Notes: a model not told the origin generated them from the sequence alone. Shown: positions 26,240 to 35,139, counted from the first letter of the stretch. The stretch is 38,589 bases of DNA from CAZLMW01 sp964560875 (GCA_964560875.1 CAZLMW010000075.1:1-38589); one strand, 5' to 3'. Program-made: numbers and translations.

Positions 26240-28621
26240 ATGTTTCGAATCACCAAGCATACCACCGGCTTGTCGACCGAGGCCCTGGCCTTGATGAGCG
26301 CCGGCTTGCTCGCTGTGACCTTCGGTTGCGGTTCCGATCCGGGGCAGCAAGCTCCGGCAGCGGGCGGCGGCGGCCTCTCCGTTCCCGGCAACACGTCGAG
26401 TTCATCGGGCAATACCTCGTCGTCCTCCGGCGCGGACGCGGGTTCGAGCACGTCGTCGAGCGGTTCGGGCTCCAGCACATCCAGCAGCTCATCGGGCGGC
26501 AACGATGCGGCGACGAGTTCGTCATCGGGCGGCAACGACGCGGGCTCTACGACCAGCAGCTCCAGCACATCTTCGGGCGGCACCGACGCTGGTTCCTCCA
26601 CCAGCAGCAGCTCAAGCAGCTCCAGCTCCTCGGGCGGCACCGACGCCGGCTCCAGCACCTCTTCAAGCAGCTCCAGCAGCTCCAGCTCTTCGGGCGGCGC
26701 CGATGCCGGCTCCTCCACCAGCAGTTCAAGCAGCTCCAGCTCCTCGGGCGGCGCCGACGCCGGCAACAACACCGGTCCCAAGTGCGTCGATGCGGACGGC
26801 GATGGCTACGGCACCAACTGCTCCAAGGGCGCCGACTGCGACGACAAGAACCCCAACTTCTCGGTCATCTGCCCCGACTGCAGCAAAGCCAACTACGAGG
26901 GCTGCCCCTGCCAGGGCGTCGCGGCCAACTGCTACTCGGGTGAAGCCACCTGGCTCGGCAAGGGCGTCTGCCAGGCCGGTGTCCAGCTCTGCAAAGAGAA
27001 CGCCAAGAACAAGAAGAAGTACTGGGGCGTCTGCCAGGGCGAGGTGCTGCCCAAGCCCGAGTCGTGCGACGGCAAGGACAACAACTGCAACGGCCTGATC
27101 GACGAAGGCGTTCTGTCGACATGCGGCACGTGCGACATGTCCTGCACGCTCCAGCAGGTCGGCCCGGACTACGGCAACCCGTTCGATGTCGGCAACGCGC
27201 ACGGCGTCAACATCAACAAGAAGGGCTACCTCTACCTCGACAGCAAGAAGAGCAACATCAACCTCAACCACATCTGGATCGCGGGTACGGGCAGCAAGGT
27301 CGTCAGCAAACTGAACACGAAGACCGGCCAGGAAGAGGCGCGCTTCCACGCGTGCAACAGCGCCTCGCGTACGTCGGTCGACCTCAACGGCGACGTCTGG
27401 GTTGGCTGCCGCTCCGGTGGCCAGGTCATGAAGATCATCAACGACCACAAGTTCTGCGTGGATAAGAACGGCAACGGCGTCATCGACACGTCCAAGGACC
27501 TCAACGGCAACGGCACCATCCAGTCCAACGAGATGAAGCCCTACGGCCAGGACGAGTGCGTGCGCTTCATCGTGCGCCCGGACAACAGCGAAAACACCAT
27601 TCGCGCGGCCGGCGTCGACAAGGACAACCACGCCTGGGTCGGTGGCTGGAACCGCCGCTACCTGTGGCGCCTCAACCCGAACGCGGGCAACGTGGTCAGC
27701 AGCATCAACATCGGCTGCAACCCGTACGGCCTGGTCATCGACCAGAAGGGCATCATCTGGGTGTCGGGTCGCGGCTGCAGCAGCCTGGTGCGCGTCGACC
27801 CGAAGACCAAGGCCATCAAGAAGGTCGGTCACCACAAGGGCAGCCCGTACGGCATCAACGTCGATATGTTCGGCAATATCTGGATCGCGAACACCAACCA
27901 GTACACGTCCCGCTACGAACCGAAGACCGGCAAGTGGAACGGCGTCGCGCACCAGATGCGTTCGCGCGGGGTCGCCACGAGTAACGACGGCCACGTCTAC
28001 GTCGCGCTCGATATGACCAGCCAGATCGCGATGATCAACGCGGTGACGCTCAACACCGTCAGCCACATCAGCCTCGGCGGCGGCCGCTATCCTGTCGGCA
28101 TCGCGGTCGACTACGACGGCTACGTTTGGGCGATCAACCAGAGCAAGTCGTCGGCGTCCAAGGTCGACCCGAAGAAGAAGCAGATTCTCGGCGAATACCC
28201 CGTCGGCAAGAGCCCGTACACGTACTCGGATATGACCGGCTACACCCTGAACAACTACACGGCGCCGAAGGGCAACTTCACGCACGTCTTCGGCTTCAGC
28301 GGCTGGGGCGGCACCGTGGCGGAGAGCAAGACGACCACCATCTGGGAGATGATCAACGTCGAGGCGACGATTCCGCCCAAGGCGCACATCAAGATCCGCT
28401 ACAAGGTCGGCAACACGCTCAAGGAGCTGCAGACCAAGCCGTGGAGCAAGGACCTCGGCCCGTTCCCGCCACAGCAGTTCCCGATCAACCTCAAGGCCGG
28501 CGGCAAGAAGGTCGAGGGTCGATTCCTCAAGATCGAGCTGTTCATGCAGGCGGGCGACAACAAGCTCTCGCCGCTCGTCAAGGCGCTCGCTGCCAAGGGC
28601 AAGCAGGTCGTCGTCAAGTAA
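26240..28621 (+). CDS. large Ser-rich lipoprotein with MopE-like motifs and beta-propeller
   Basis: A 793-residue exported protein. The N-terminus has a hydrophobic segment and a near-consensus lipobox (VTFGC, C30). Residues about 50-177 are a Ser/Gly linker with GGTDAGSST units. Two MopE-type blocks follow, CVDADGDGYG plus DCDDKNP (about 182-205) and ESCDGKDNNCNGLIDEG (274-290), with a Cys-rich stretch between. From about 320 to 645 there are repeated motifs such as GNIWIAN and GYVWAIN, as in Vgb/NHL-type six-bladed propellers. The last 140 residues look like a beta-sandwich. The Asp/Cys blocks may bind metal. Codon use is strikingly uniform (Lys AAG, Asn AAC, Gly GGC), suggesting high expression. 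A surface-exposed binding or structural protein is likely. Confidence 0.85.
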   Translation: MFRITKHTTGLSTEALALMSAGLLAVTFGCGSDPGQQAPAAGGGGLSVPGNTSSSSGNTSSSSGADAGSSTSSSGSGSSTSSSSSGGNDAATSSSSGGNDAGSTTSSSSTSSGGTDAGSSTSSSSSSSSSSGGTDAGSSTSSSSSSSSSSSGGADAGSSTSSSSSSSSSGGADAGNNTGPKCVDADGDGYGTNCSKGADCDDKNPNFSVICPDCSKANYEGCPCQGVAANCYSGEATWLGKGVCQAGVQLCKENAKNKKKYWGVCQGEVLPKPESCDGKDNNCNGLIDEGVLSTCGTCDMSCTLQQVGPDYGNPFDVGNAHGVNINKKGYLYLDSKKSNINLNHIWIAGTGSKVVSKLNTKTGQEEARFHACNSASRTSVDLNGDVWVGCRSGGQVMKIINDHKFCVDKNGNGVIDTSKDLNGNGTIQSNEMKPYGQDECVRFIVRPDNSENTIRAAGVDKDNHAWVGGWNRRYLWRLNPNAGNVVSSINIGCNPYGLVIDQKGIIWVSGRGCSSLVRVDPKTKAIKKVGHHKGSPYGINVDMFGNIWIANTNQYTSRYEPKTGKWNGVAHQMRSRGVATSNDGHVYVALDMTSQIAMINAVTLNTVSHISLGGGRYPVGIAVDYDGYVWAINQSKSSASKVDPKKKQILGEYPVGKSPYTYSDMTGYTLNNYTAPKGNFTHVFGFSGWGGTVAESKTTTIWEMINVEATIPPKAHIKIRYKVGNTLKELQTKPWSKDLGPFPPQQFPINLKAGGKKVEGRFLKIELFMQAGDNKLSPLVKALAAKGKQVVVK
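26387..26770 (+). repeat. coding repeat array of the Ser-rich linker
   Basis: Imperfect in-frame units of about 60-80 bases, each ending in a GGTDAG, GGADAG or GGNDAG coding block, with AGCAGCTCC-type stretches between. Length changes by recombination or slippage would keep the frame. Confidence 0.75.
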
Positions 28622-28989
28622 GTGGCAACTTCGACACAGGTCAAACGCGCACGGAGCGTCTGTCGGTTCAGCCGCCAGGCGCTTCGGCCGTTTTAGCCCC
28701 AATGCCGGTCACTTAGGGTCTAAGGGTATGATTTTCAGTGCTTGTGAGGTCGCCGGTCTGCGGTTTCCTCTCTCCTCGCCAGCGCCAGGAGAGATGCCCT
28801 CTGAGCCTTCGGCCCATCTCCCCCTGCGTTGGCAGGTGGAGAGTCTGGCGCTGTAGCATCCCATCATGTTTTCAGCATGTTACAGGCTAAACGATCGGCA
28901 TTGGTTTTAGCCGGGTCATGCTTTGGAGCGGGGCCAACGTTGCACTGGGAGAGCGTGTCCCGGCGGCATTGCGCGGCCAGCTCTACGAC
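28622..28989. other. intergenic region with REP-like palindrome
   Basis: This lies between the convergent lipoprotein and signalling genes. It contains a REP-like element (28797-28842) and next to it an inverted repeat with arms CTCTCCT and AGGAGAG (about 28771-28794). No gene and no classical terminator with a T-run is seen; the hairpins may end transcription. Confidence 0.55.
28797..28842 (+). repeat. REP-like intergenic palindrome, copy 2
   Basis: Matches copy 1 (13355-13390) over 36 bases with one mismatch. Arms TCTCCCCCTGC (28817-28827) and GCAGGTGGAGA (28832-28842) pair at 10 of 11 positions around the loop GTTG. Confidence 0.82.
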
Positions 28990-30654
28990 TCAGTCGGCGA
29001 GCGCGGATTCGATGTGGCCACGGCCGGCGCGTTCGGCGATGGCGAAACGACGCCCGTTGATGGACTTCGCTTCGAGCAGGGCCGATTCGACCTCAGCGAG
29101 CCAAATCTGCGGGCGCCGCCAGGTCGGGTTCAAGCGCGAGATTCCCGCACGGAAATCGGACTTGAACGTGCGACCTTCCGGCGTGAAACGGGCGTTCTCG
29201 GAAAACTCGTTGCGCAGCCCCCCGAGCAGGCGCAGGCAGTCGTTTTCTTCGAGGTCGTAGAGCATCAAGATGAACTGGTCGCTTCCGTAGCGCGCGACAA
29301 GGTGGCTGGATCGGACCTCGCCGCGAACGACTTCGGCCAGCTCGCGGAGGACCTGGTCGCCGACGTGATGGCCGAATTTCAGGTTGATGTCGCGGATGCC
29401 GACCACGTCGATGAGCGCGAGGCAGCTGGGGCGGCGATGCGTCTCTCCGGTGCGCATCCAGCTCTCGAGCCGGCGCACGAAGGTCGAGTGGTTGTACAGC
29501 CCGGTGACCCCGTCGCGTTCACTCGCGGTGGCCTGGAGGCGGACGCGTTCGAGGTGCGCGGTGATGGTGCCGAGCAACACGCGCGGTTCGACCGGTTTGA
29601 GCAGAAATTCGTGCCCGGCGGCGCCCTGGGCGTCCATGTGGCTGGGCACGTGGTCGCGCGTCGTCATGAAGACGACGGGGATGTGCGCGTAGCGGGGATC
29701 TTCGCCGAGCATGCGCGCGAGATCGAAGCCGTTGACGCCCGGCAGGACGACCTCCATGAGAACCAGGTCGGGCATCTCGTTGCTGAGCGCCACCTCGACC
29801 TCGGATGGGTCCAGGCAGACCTTGACCTTGTGGCCAGCGGCGCCGAGCAGTCGCTGGACGAACGCCACCTGGTCAGGATCGGGCTCGATGTACAGGATAT
29901 TGTTGTGTCGGCCCTCGTCGCGGGCGAGCAGGGCACGCAGGCGGTCGGTCACCTTTTCGGGCAAGGCGCCCGCTTCGATCAGCGCGTCGGCCCCGCATCG
30001 GACCGCTTCCACCTTGTCGATCGGGAAGTCTTCCGAGTTGATGAGGACGACGGCGACACCGGCCCCTTCGGCGAGACTGCGCAGGTATTCAACGACCTTG
30101 ACGCCGGTGCCCCCCTGGACCGCAAGGTCGACGATCATCGCGTCGGGCAGGGCATCGCGAATTCCGCGGCGTGCTGTGGCCCGATCGGAGGCGACGCGGA
30201 CCTTCATGTTCTCGGCGCTCAACACCTTGGACAACAGATCGCGGTTGCGGCTGAAGGACTGCAGCAACAGGACGTCGCGGACCGACTCTTTTTTCTCGGT
30301 TTCTTCGCGCCGCAGGACGATGCCCGAGCTCGCCATGCCGAACTCGCGGCGCAGGCGGCGGACCTCGTTGCGCCAGTTTTCGACCTGCCGGATCTTGGGA
30401 ATCGAGCGGGCGTTGATGTGCTCGTGGCACTCCTGTTCGAGCGCCGCGGCGGTCTCGGATACTTCGGGAAAGCCGTAGGTGCCCGCCGCGCCGGCCAACG
30501 CGTGAAAGTGACGCATCGACTCGTTGAGGGCGGCTTCGTCGCTGGGGTTGTCTTCGAGCCGTCGCAGCGTGTTGCGAATCCGGCGCAGACGGTTCTGCGC
30601 CCCGAGGACGAACTTGTTGCGGAGATTCTCCAAGCTCGCGTCAAATGGATTCAC
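28990..30654 (-). CDS. Hpt-REC-REC-GGDEF signalling protein with degenerate sites
   Basis: A 554-residue cytoplasmic protein. Order of domains: Hpt (about 15-110, phospho-His H51 in HFHALAGAAG), REC1 (about 128-245), REC2 (about 252-370) and GGDEF (about 385-545). REC1 keeps the acceptor D176 (MIVDLAV) but has lost the acidic pair and the conserved Lys. REC2 keeps the acidic pair and Lys (LLKPV) but has Glu (E301, LVLMEVVLPG) in place of the acceptor Asp, a phosphomimic-like change. The cyclase motif reads GSDQF (457-461) instead of GGDEF, so c-di-GMP synthesis is unlikely. I place the start at GTG 30654, just before the Hpt; upstream codons are low-quality. It is probably a binding or scaffold protein in a phosphorelay. 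Confidence 0.85.
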   Translation of the reverse strand: MNPFDASLENLRNKFVLGAQNRLRRIRNTLRRLEDNPSDEAALNESMRHFHALAGAAGTYGFPEVSETAAALEQECHEHINARSIPKIRQVENWRNEVRRLRREFGMASSGIVLRREETEKKESVRDVLLLQSFSRNRDLLSKVLSAENMKVRVASDRATARRGIRDALPDAMIVDLAVQGGTGVKVVEYLRSLAEGAGVAVVLINSEDFPIDKVEAVRCGADALIEAGALPEKVTDRLRALLARDEGRHNNILYIEPDPDQVAFVQRLLGAAGHKVKVCLDPSEVEVALSNEMPDLVLMEVVLPGVNGFDLARMLGEDPRYAHIPVVFMTTRDHVPSHMDAQGAAGHEFLLKPVEPRVLLGTITAHLERVRLQATASERDGVTGLYNHSTFVRRLESWMRTGETHRRPSCLALIDVVGIRDINLKFGHHVGDQVLRELAEVVRGEVRSSHLVARYGSDQFILMLYDLEENDCLRLLGGLRNEFSENARFTPEGRTFKSDFRAGISRLNPTWRRPQIWLAEVESALLEAKSINGRRFAIAERAGRGHIESALAD

Positions 30655-30763
30655 GGCGGGACGATAACCCGTCGTGCGAACCGGCAAAAGGAACTGTGAG
30701 CGAAGATCGCGTCGGACAAGGTCGAGCGACCCCTGCGCTGGGCTTGCGGGCCGAGCAGGGCGG

Positions 30764-31294
30764 CTATTTCTCGCGCAGCCTGGGCAGCATCTCGACGAAG
30801 TTGCAGGGGCGGTAGCGGATGTCGAGCTGCCACAGAAGGATGCCGTCCCATGCGTCCTTGCACGCGCCTGTTGAGCCGGGCAGGGCGAACAAATACGTGC
30901 CGTCAGCGACCCCAGCGAGGGCGCGCGACTGGATCGTCGATGTGCCGATCTTCTCGTAGGACTGCCAGCGGAAGAGCTCGCCGAACCCCGGGATCTCCTT
31001 CTCGATGACCATCTCAAACGCCTCGGGCGTGACGTCGCGGCCGGTCACCCCCGTCCCGCCCGTCGCGATGACGAAATCGATGGCGGGATCGGCGATCCAG
31101 GTGCGCAACTGCGCCGCGATCCGATCGGCATCGTCCACCACGATGGCGCGGTCCGCGAGCACATGGCCGGCGTCGGTGAGGCGCTGGATGAGCGTCGCGC
31201 CGGAGCGATCGGTCGACTCGTCGCGGGTGTCCGAAACGGTCAGAACAGCGATGTGTGCGGGGACGAAGGAACGGGTCTCGTCGATGCCTGCCAT
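30764..31294 (-). CDS. moaB: molybdenum cofactor biosynthesis protein B
   Basis: A 176-residue MoaB/MogA-fold protein, which adenylylates molybdopterin or assists molybdenum insertion. Recognised from AVLTVSDTRDESTDRSG, the phosphate-binding block GGTGVTGRDVTPEA and FALPGSTGACKDAW. The length matches MoaB. The ATG at 31294 has GGGAG six bases upstream. No other molybdenum cofactor genes lie in the window. It is divergent from the radical SAM cassette, with 88 bases between the starts, and is followed by the signalling gene on the same strand after 109 bases. Confidence 0.93.
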   Translation of the reverse strand: MAGIDETRSFVPAHIAVLTVSDTRDESTDRSGATLIQRLTDAGHVLADRAIVVDDADRIAAQLRTWIADPAIDFVIATGGTGVTGRDVTPEAFEMVIEKEIPGFGELFRWQSYEKIGTSTIQSRALAGVADGTYLFALPGSTGACKDAWDGILLWQLDIRYRPCNFVEMLPRLREK

Positions 31295-31382
31295 TGGATC
31301 TCCCAGGTGGGTGATGTGTTACGTTGGCCGCTCACCGCCCGACGCGCACGCGTTCATGACAAGGCAAGGCACCGGAGTCAAC

Positions 31383-32846
31383 GTGTCCACCCGCCACGAT
31401 TCGCCGCGTACACGGCGCGACGGGACCGCGGGGCGCATGGTGCTGGTGCGTTTGCCGCCCTGGATGACCCGCCGCAACCGCCATCCGCATGACCTGATGT
31501 GGCCCGTCGCGATGCTCAATGCACGCGTCGCCGCTGAGCGCGCCGGGTTTCGCGCAACCGTTGTCGACCTGCACGTCGAACAGCTGGACGCAGCCGCCGC
31601 GATCGCTCGAATTCGCGCGATGGCCCCCGACGTGGTGATGATCGACTCCATGACGCCGACGCTGTCGGTCGCCGACGAGATGGCCCAAAAGATTCGGGAT
31701 CGACGGCCCAAGACGCAGATCTTCGCGATCGGACAACACGCGACGGCCCGCCCCGGCGACTTCGATCGGACGGTTTTCAGCGGTGTGCTGCGCGGCGAGG
31801 TGGACGCGGCGATACCCGGCTGGCTGCAGGGCAACTCGATGTCGGGCTTGAACAGGGTCGAGGACGCAGACGAGGCGTTTCGGGTCGACCCACGCGGGTT
31901 GCTGCTCGATGAGTACGGGATGCGCTCGACCCACGTGCCCATGTTTGGCCGGCAACGCTGGGGTTTTCTGCTGACATCGCGCGGCTGCCCCTACCGCTGC
32001 ACATTCTGCTCACCGACCCTGCGACAGAGCTACGGGCGCGCCTTTCGCGGGCAGTCCGCGGCGGGGATCGCGGACGACATGCGCCGATTGCGCCGCGACC
32101 ACGGCCTGCGCGCCTTCTACATGATCGATGACGTGTTCACATTCGATCGAGACCGCACGCTCGCTTTCGCCGAGGACCTGGCCCGCAAGCCGCTCGATGC
32201 GCGCTTCGTCATCCAGACCCGCCCGGACCTGGTGGACAGGCAGCTGCTTGATGCACTCAAGACCGCCGGCTGCGCGGCCGTGAAGATGGGCGTCGAATCG
32301 GGCAGCGACCGCGTACTCAAGACGATCAAGAAGGGCGTGACCGCCAAACGCATCGAACAAGCCGCGCGCGACATCAAGGCGGCGGGGCTCGGGCTCACCG
32401 CGTACTACATGCTCGGGCATCCGGACGAGACGCGGGCCGAGATGATGCAGACCCTCGCGCTCGCGCGGCGAGTCGACGCGGACATGATCCAGGTCGCGTT
32501 CCATACGCCGTATCCGGGCAGCACAGCTTGGAATGACCAGGCCGATGACGTGCGGGATCCATCGCAGTTGCACCACTACGAGACGCGGCACGTCAACGTC
32601 AGCCAGGTCTCGGGGGCGGAGCTTGAACGGCTGCAGCGCGCGTTTTACATGGACTACTACCTGTCACCGACGGGCCTGCTGCGCTATGCCACGCGACGAG
32701 CCGTGTACCGCGCGCTCGACCTGCAGGAATGGCGCCTCGCGGCTGCTTCGATGCGCTACTTGTTGCTCGACCGGACCGACGCAGCCTCGGGGAATCGTCA
32801 CCAACCGCGCGACCGTCGGGCCGAAGACCTCGCAGCCGCGGCATGA
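31383..32846 (+). CDS. B12-binding-type radical SAM enzyme
   Basis: A 487-residue class B radical SAM protein. Residues about 20-160 form a Rossmann-like cobalamin-binding domain (VVMIDSMTPTLSVADE), followed by the radical SAM barrel with CxxxCxxC as C202, C206 and C209 (RGCPYRCTFCSP) and the downstream block AVKMGVESGSDRVLKTI. Such enzymes methylate unreactive carbon or rearrange rings; the BchE/oxidative-cyclase type is a relative. I chose GTG 31383 because GGAG lies five bases upstream; ATG 31356 in the same frame has no ribosome site. It overlaps the next gene by four bases. The substrate is unknown. Confidence 0.86.
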   Translation: MSTRHDSPRTRRDGTAGRMVLVRLPPWMTRRNRHPHDLMWPVAMLNARVAAERAGFRATVVDLHVEQLDAAAAIARIRAMAPDVVMIDSMTPTLSVADEMAQKIRDRRPKTQIFAIGQHATARPGDFDRTVFSGVLRGEVDAAIPGWLQGNSMSGLNRVEDADEAFRVDPRGLLLDEYGMRSTHVPMFGRQRWGFLLTSRGCPYRCTFCSPTLRQSYGRAFRGQSAAGIADDMRRLRRDHGLRAFYMIDDVFTFDRDRTLAFAEDLARKPLDARFVIQTRPDLVDRQLLDALKTAGCAAVKMGVESGSDRVLKTIKKGVTAKRIEQAARDIKAAGLGLTAYYMLGHPDETRAEMMQTLALARRVDADMIQVAFHTPYPGSTAWNDQADDVRDPSQLHHYETRHVNVSQVSGAELERLQRAFYMDYYLSPTGLLRYATRRAVYRALDLQEWRLAAASMRYLLLDRTDAASGNRHQPRDRRAEDLAAAA

Positions 32847-33925
32847 ACCCGTCCACGCTCGCGTCGCTGCTGGCAACGGCGGTCGATCAACGTGTCGCGC
32901 GCCGCCTCGGTGTCGCGCCCAGGACGATGCCGCTGCTCTACATCGAGGTCATCAAGGCCTGCAATCTGCGCTGCCGGATGTGCGGTTTTCCCGGTCACTA
33001 CCCCGGTGCTGGACCGATCCTGACAACCGAGCAGCTGCGCACCATAATCGCGGACTCCAAACAGCTGCGGACGCGCATCGTCTCATTGGGCGGGGGCGAG
33101 CCCTTCTTGCGCAGGGACATCTTCGACCTGGTGGATTTCGTGGCGACCAACGGCCAGTCGCTGCACATCAACACCAACGGCACGCGCATCGATGACGCCG
33201 CCGCACAACGCCTCGCGACCGCCGGGCACCTCCACCTGTCCTTGTCGCTCGACCACGTCGACGCCGCCGCCAACGATGCCATCCGCGGCGATGGCGTGTG
33301 GCAAGCCGTCCACGACGCGAACCAACGCCTCCGATCCCAGGCCCCGACCGTCACCCGCTCGCTCAACGTCGTTGTCGGCCAGCATAGTCTCGGCTCTTTG
33401 CGCGAAACCGTTCGCCTCGCTCGGGCGTGGGGGGTTGCCGCCATCAAGTTCCAGCCGCTGCACCGCAATCTCGCGCATCGTTTCCTGCCAGCGGACGCCG
33501 CGCGGGACCTGGATCTTGCCGACGACGCCATCGACCGGCTCGCCGAAGAAGCGCTCGATGCCCGTGAATACGCCGTAGATTCGGGCCTTGGCACATCATC
33601 AGCCGCGTTCGTGTCCGGATTTGCGCGGTTTTGGAGGGGGCGCCCCGCTTTGGACTGCTACGCCGGGCACGTCTATGGAAATATCGACCCCTGGGGGCAG
33701 CTGCTGCCTTGTTACGACCATGCGGAGCCGCTCGATGTGCGCACACTCGGCCTCGTCAGGGCGTGGCACAGCGCGGCGATGGCGTCGATGCGAGAACGGG
33801 TGCGCGGCTGCGAAAACGTTTGCTGGAACAGCGGCAACGTCGAACCAAGTCTGCGTATGGTGGCGCGCCATCACCTCGCGGATCCGGGCCAACTTTTGAC
33901 CGATCTCAGCCTCTTCGCGGCCTGA
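32843..33925 (+). CDS. radical SAM enzyme with SPASM/twitch-like C-terminus
   Basis: A 360-residue radical SAM protein with the cluster motif C40, C44 and C47 (KACNLRCRMCGF), then SLGGGEPFLRRD, the SAM-binding GGGEP-type block. The C-terminal part has four further cysteines, C272, C290, C323 and C327, with a Gly/Trp pattern (NIDPWGQLLPCYD) as in SPASM or twitch domains holding an auxiliary iron-sulfur cluster. The ATG overlaps the preceding stop (ATGA), and the next gene starts 23 bases after the stop. The three genes are therefore almost certainly one operon. The substrate could be a peptide, sugar or lipid precursor. Confidence 0.88.
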   Translation: MNPSTLASLLATAVDQRVARRLGVAPRTMPLLYIEVIKACNLRCRMCGFPGHYPGAGPILTTEQLRTIIADSKQLRTRIVSLGGGEPFLRRDIFDLVDFVATNGQSLHINTNGTRIDDAAAQRLATAGHLHLSLSLDHVDAAANDAIRGDGVWQAVHDANQRLRSQAPTVTRSLNVVVGQHSLGSLRETVRLARAWGVAAIKFQPLHRNLAHRFLPADAARDLDLADDAIDRLAEEALDAREYAVDSGLGTSSAAFVSGFARFWRGRPALDCYAGHVYGNIDPWGQLLPCYDHAEPLDVRTLGLVRAWHSAAMASMRERVRGCENVCWNSGNVEPSLRMVARHHLADPGQLLTDLSLFAA

Positions 33926-33948
33926 CAACCGGCGAGGCCTTCGCGTCC

Positions 33949-35139
33949 ATGATCCCACGCCGCCGCTACGAATGGTCGCCCGGATTCCTGTCCATCGTCG
34001 CGTCTGCAGCACGCGCAGGCCGGTTGCGCGAAGGCACCGATCCTCGCGTGGTATGCGCGGAGATTGCCGCCGCCCTCGGAGCGGGCCCGCAGGATGACGC
34101 GGTACTCACGGGCTCCGGTCGAGGGGCCATGCTCGTGGCCCTGCGAGCGCTCGGGTTGAAAGCTGGAGACCGCGTGCTGGTGCCTGGCTACACGTTCGCC
34201 GGCGTCCCCCGCGCGCTCTCTGCCGCGGGTCTCGTTCCCGTGCTGGCCGACGTCGACGAAAACGCGGCGCTCACACCCGACACGATCGCGCCAATCTTGC
34301 AACGGCAACCCGTCCAGGCCGTCGTTTTCGCGCACCTCTTCGGCCGCATCGCCGACGTTGGCCCTATCGCGGACTACTGCCGAACACGCCGCGTTGTGCT
34401 GCTCGAAGATTGCGCGCACGTCGCCGGCGCCCGTGACGACGCCGGGCCCGTGGGACACGTTGGAGACGCGGCGTTCTTCAGCTTCGACGCCCTCAAGACA
34501 ATCGCCGCGCTCGGAGGCGGGTTGAGCATCGTCCGCGGCGGTTCCGGACAGCGGACAGTGACGGCAAAGACAGCATCACGCGCCGATCTCGTGGCCCGCG
34601 TTGGCCAAGCGGTCGCCGAGGCGCTGCTGTTCGAGGGGCCTGCGAGCCGGGCGGTCGGAATCGTGGCCAAATGGGTGGGCAGCGGTTCACCCCCGGCCGG
34701 GTGGAGTCAACTGCAGAGCCGCCTCGTGACCCGCCAGCTCGCGACGCTGGATGCACGGTTGAACGCCCGTCGCGCAATGGCACGTCGAGTCCTTGGCGCC
34801 GCCGGAATCGAAGATCCACAGCTTGCCGAGGATGCCAGGACGCGCGGCAACGCCTACTTCGCGCTCGTGCGCACCGCCGACCGCGGGGAACGTGACGCGA
34901 TCGTCCAGATGCTCCGCGGGCGCGGAATCGATGTCGGCGTCGGCAGAGCAATCGCGGATGCTCTCGACGCAGATTTACCGATGGCCAAGACCTTGTCGGA
35001 CACGCTCATCCAGGTGCCTGTCGGGGCCCGCTACATCGACGCCGAGATCGACGAGATCTGCGCGGCGATGACGACGCTGAGGGGACGCGCTACCGGCCTC
35101 GGTTGCGGCGTTTCCGCTTGGGGCCGTACGCGTTCTTGA
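33949..35139 (+). CDS. DegT/DnrJ/EryC1-type PLP aminotransferase
   Basis: A 396-residue PLP enzyme of the DegT/DnrJ/EryC1/StrS family, which normally aminates keto-sugars bound to nucleotides or, in some members, cyclitols. The N-terminal block LTGSGRGAMLVALRALG and DVLVPGYTF-like stretch (RVLVPGYTFAGVPRAL) are typical. The Asp of LLEDCAHVAGA contacts PLP and the lysine is K183 in SFDALKTIAALGGG. The ATG at 33949 gives the normal length; upstream codons in frame overlap the previous gene. It ends inside the 3' end of the convergent helicase gene with a 50-base overlap. In this cassette it probably adds or removes an amino group on a product of the two radical SAM enzymes. Confidence 0.87.
   Translation: MIPRRRYEWSPGFLSIVASAARAGRLREGTDPRVVCAEIAAALGAGPQDDAVLTGSGRGAMLVALRALGLKAGDRVLVPGYTFAGVPRALSAAGLVPVLADVDENAALTPDTIAPILQRQPVQAVVFAHLFGRIADVGPIADYCRTRRVVLLEDCAHVAGARDDAGPVGHVGDAAFFSFDALKTIAALGGGLSIVRGGSGQRTVTAKTASRADLVARVGQAVAEALLFEGPASRAVGIVAKWVGSGSPPAGWSQLQSRLVTRQLATLDARLNARRAMARRVLGAAGIEDPQLAEDARTRGNAYFALVRTADRGERDAIVQMLRGRGIDVGVGRAIADALDADLPMAKTLSDTLIQVPVGARYIDAEIDEICAAMTTLRGRATGLGCGVSAWGRTRS

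Noticed and set aside
26726..28702. Long minus-strand open frame opposite the MopE-like lipoprotein
   Set aside because: Val/Asp/Ala-rich antisense translation of a strongly codon-biased gene; no motif, no ribosome site.
28918..30699. Long open frame (593 codons) on the plus strand opposite the signalling gene
   Set aside because: It mirrors the third-position GC of the minus-strand gene, has no recognisable domain, and the minus-strand frame has clear Hpt, REC and GGDEF motifs.
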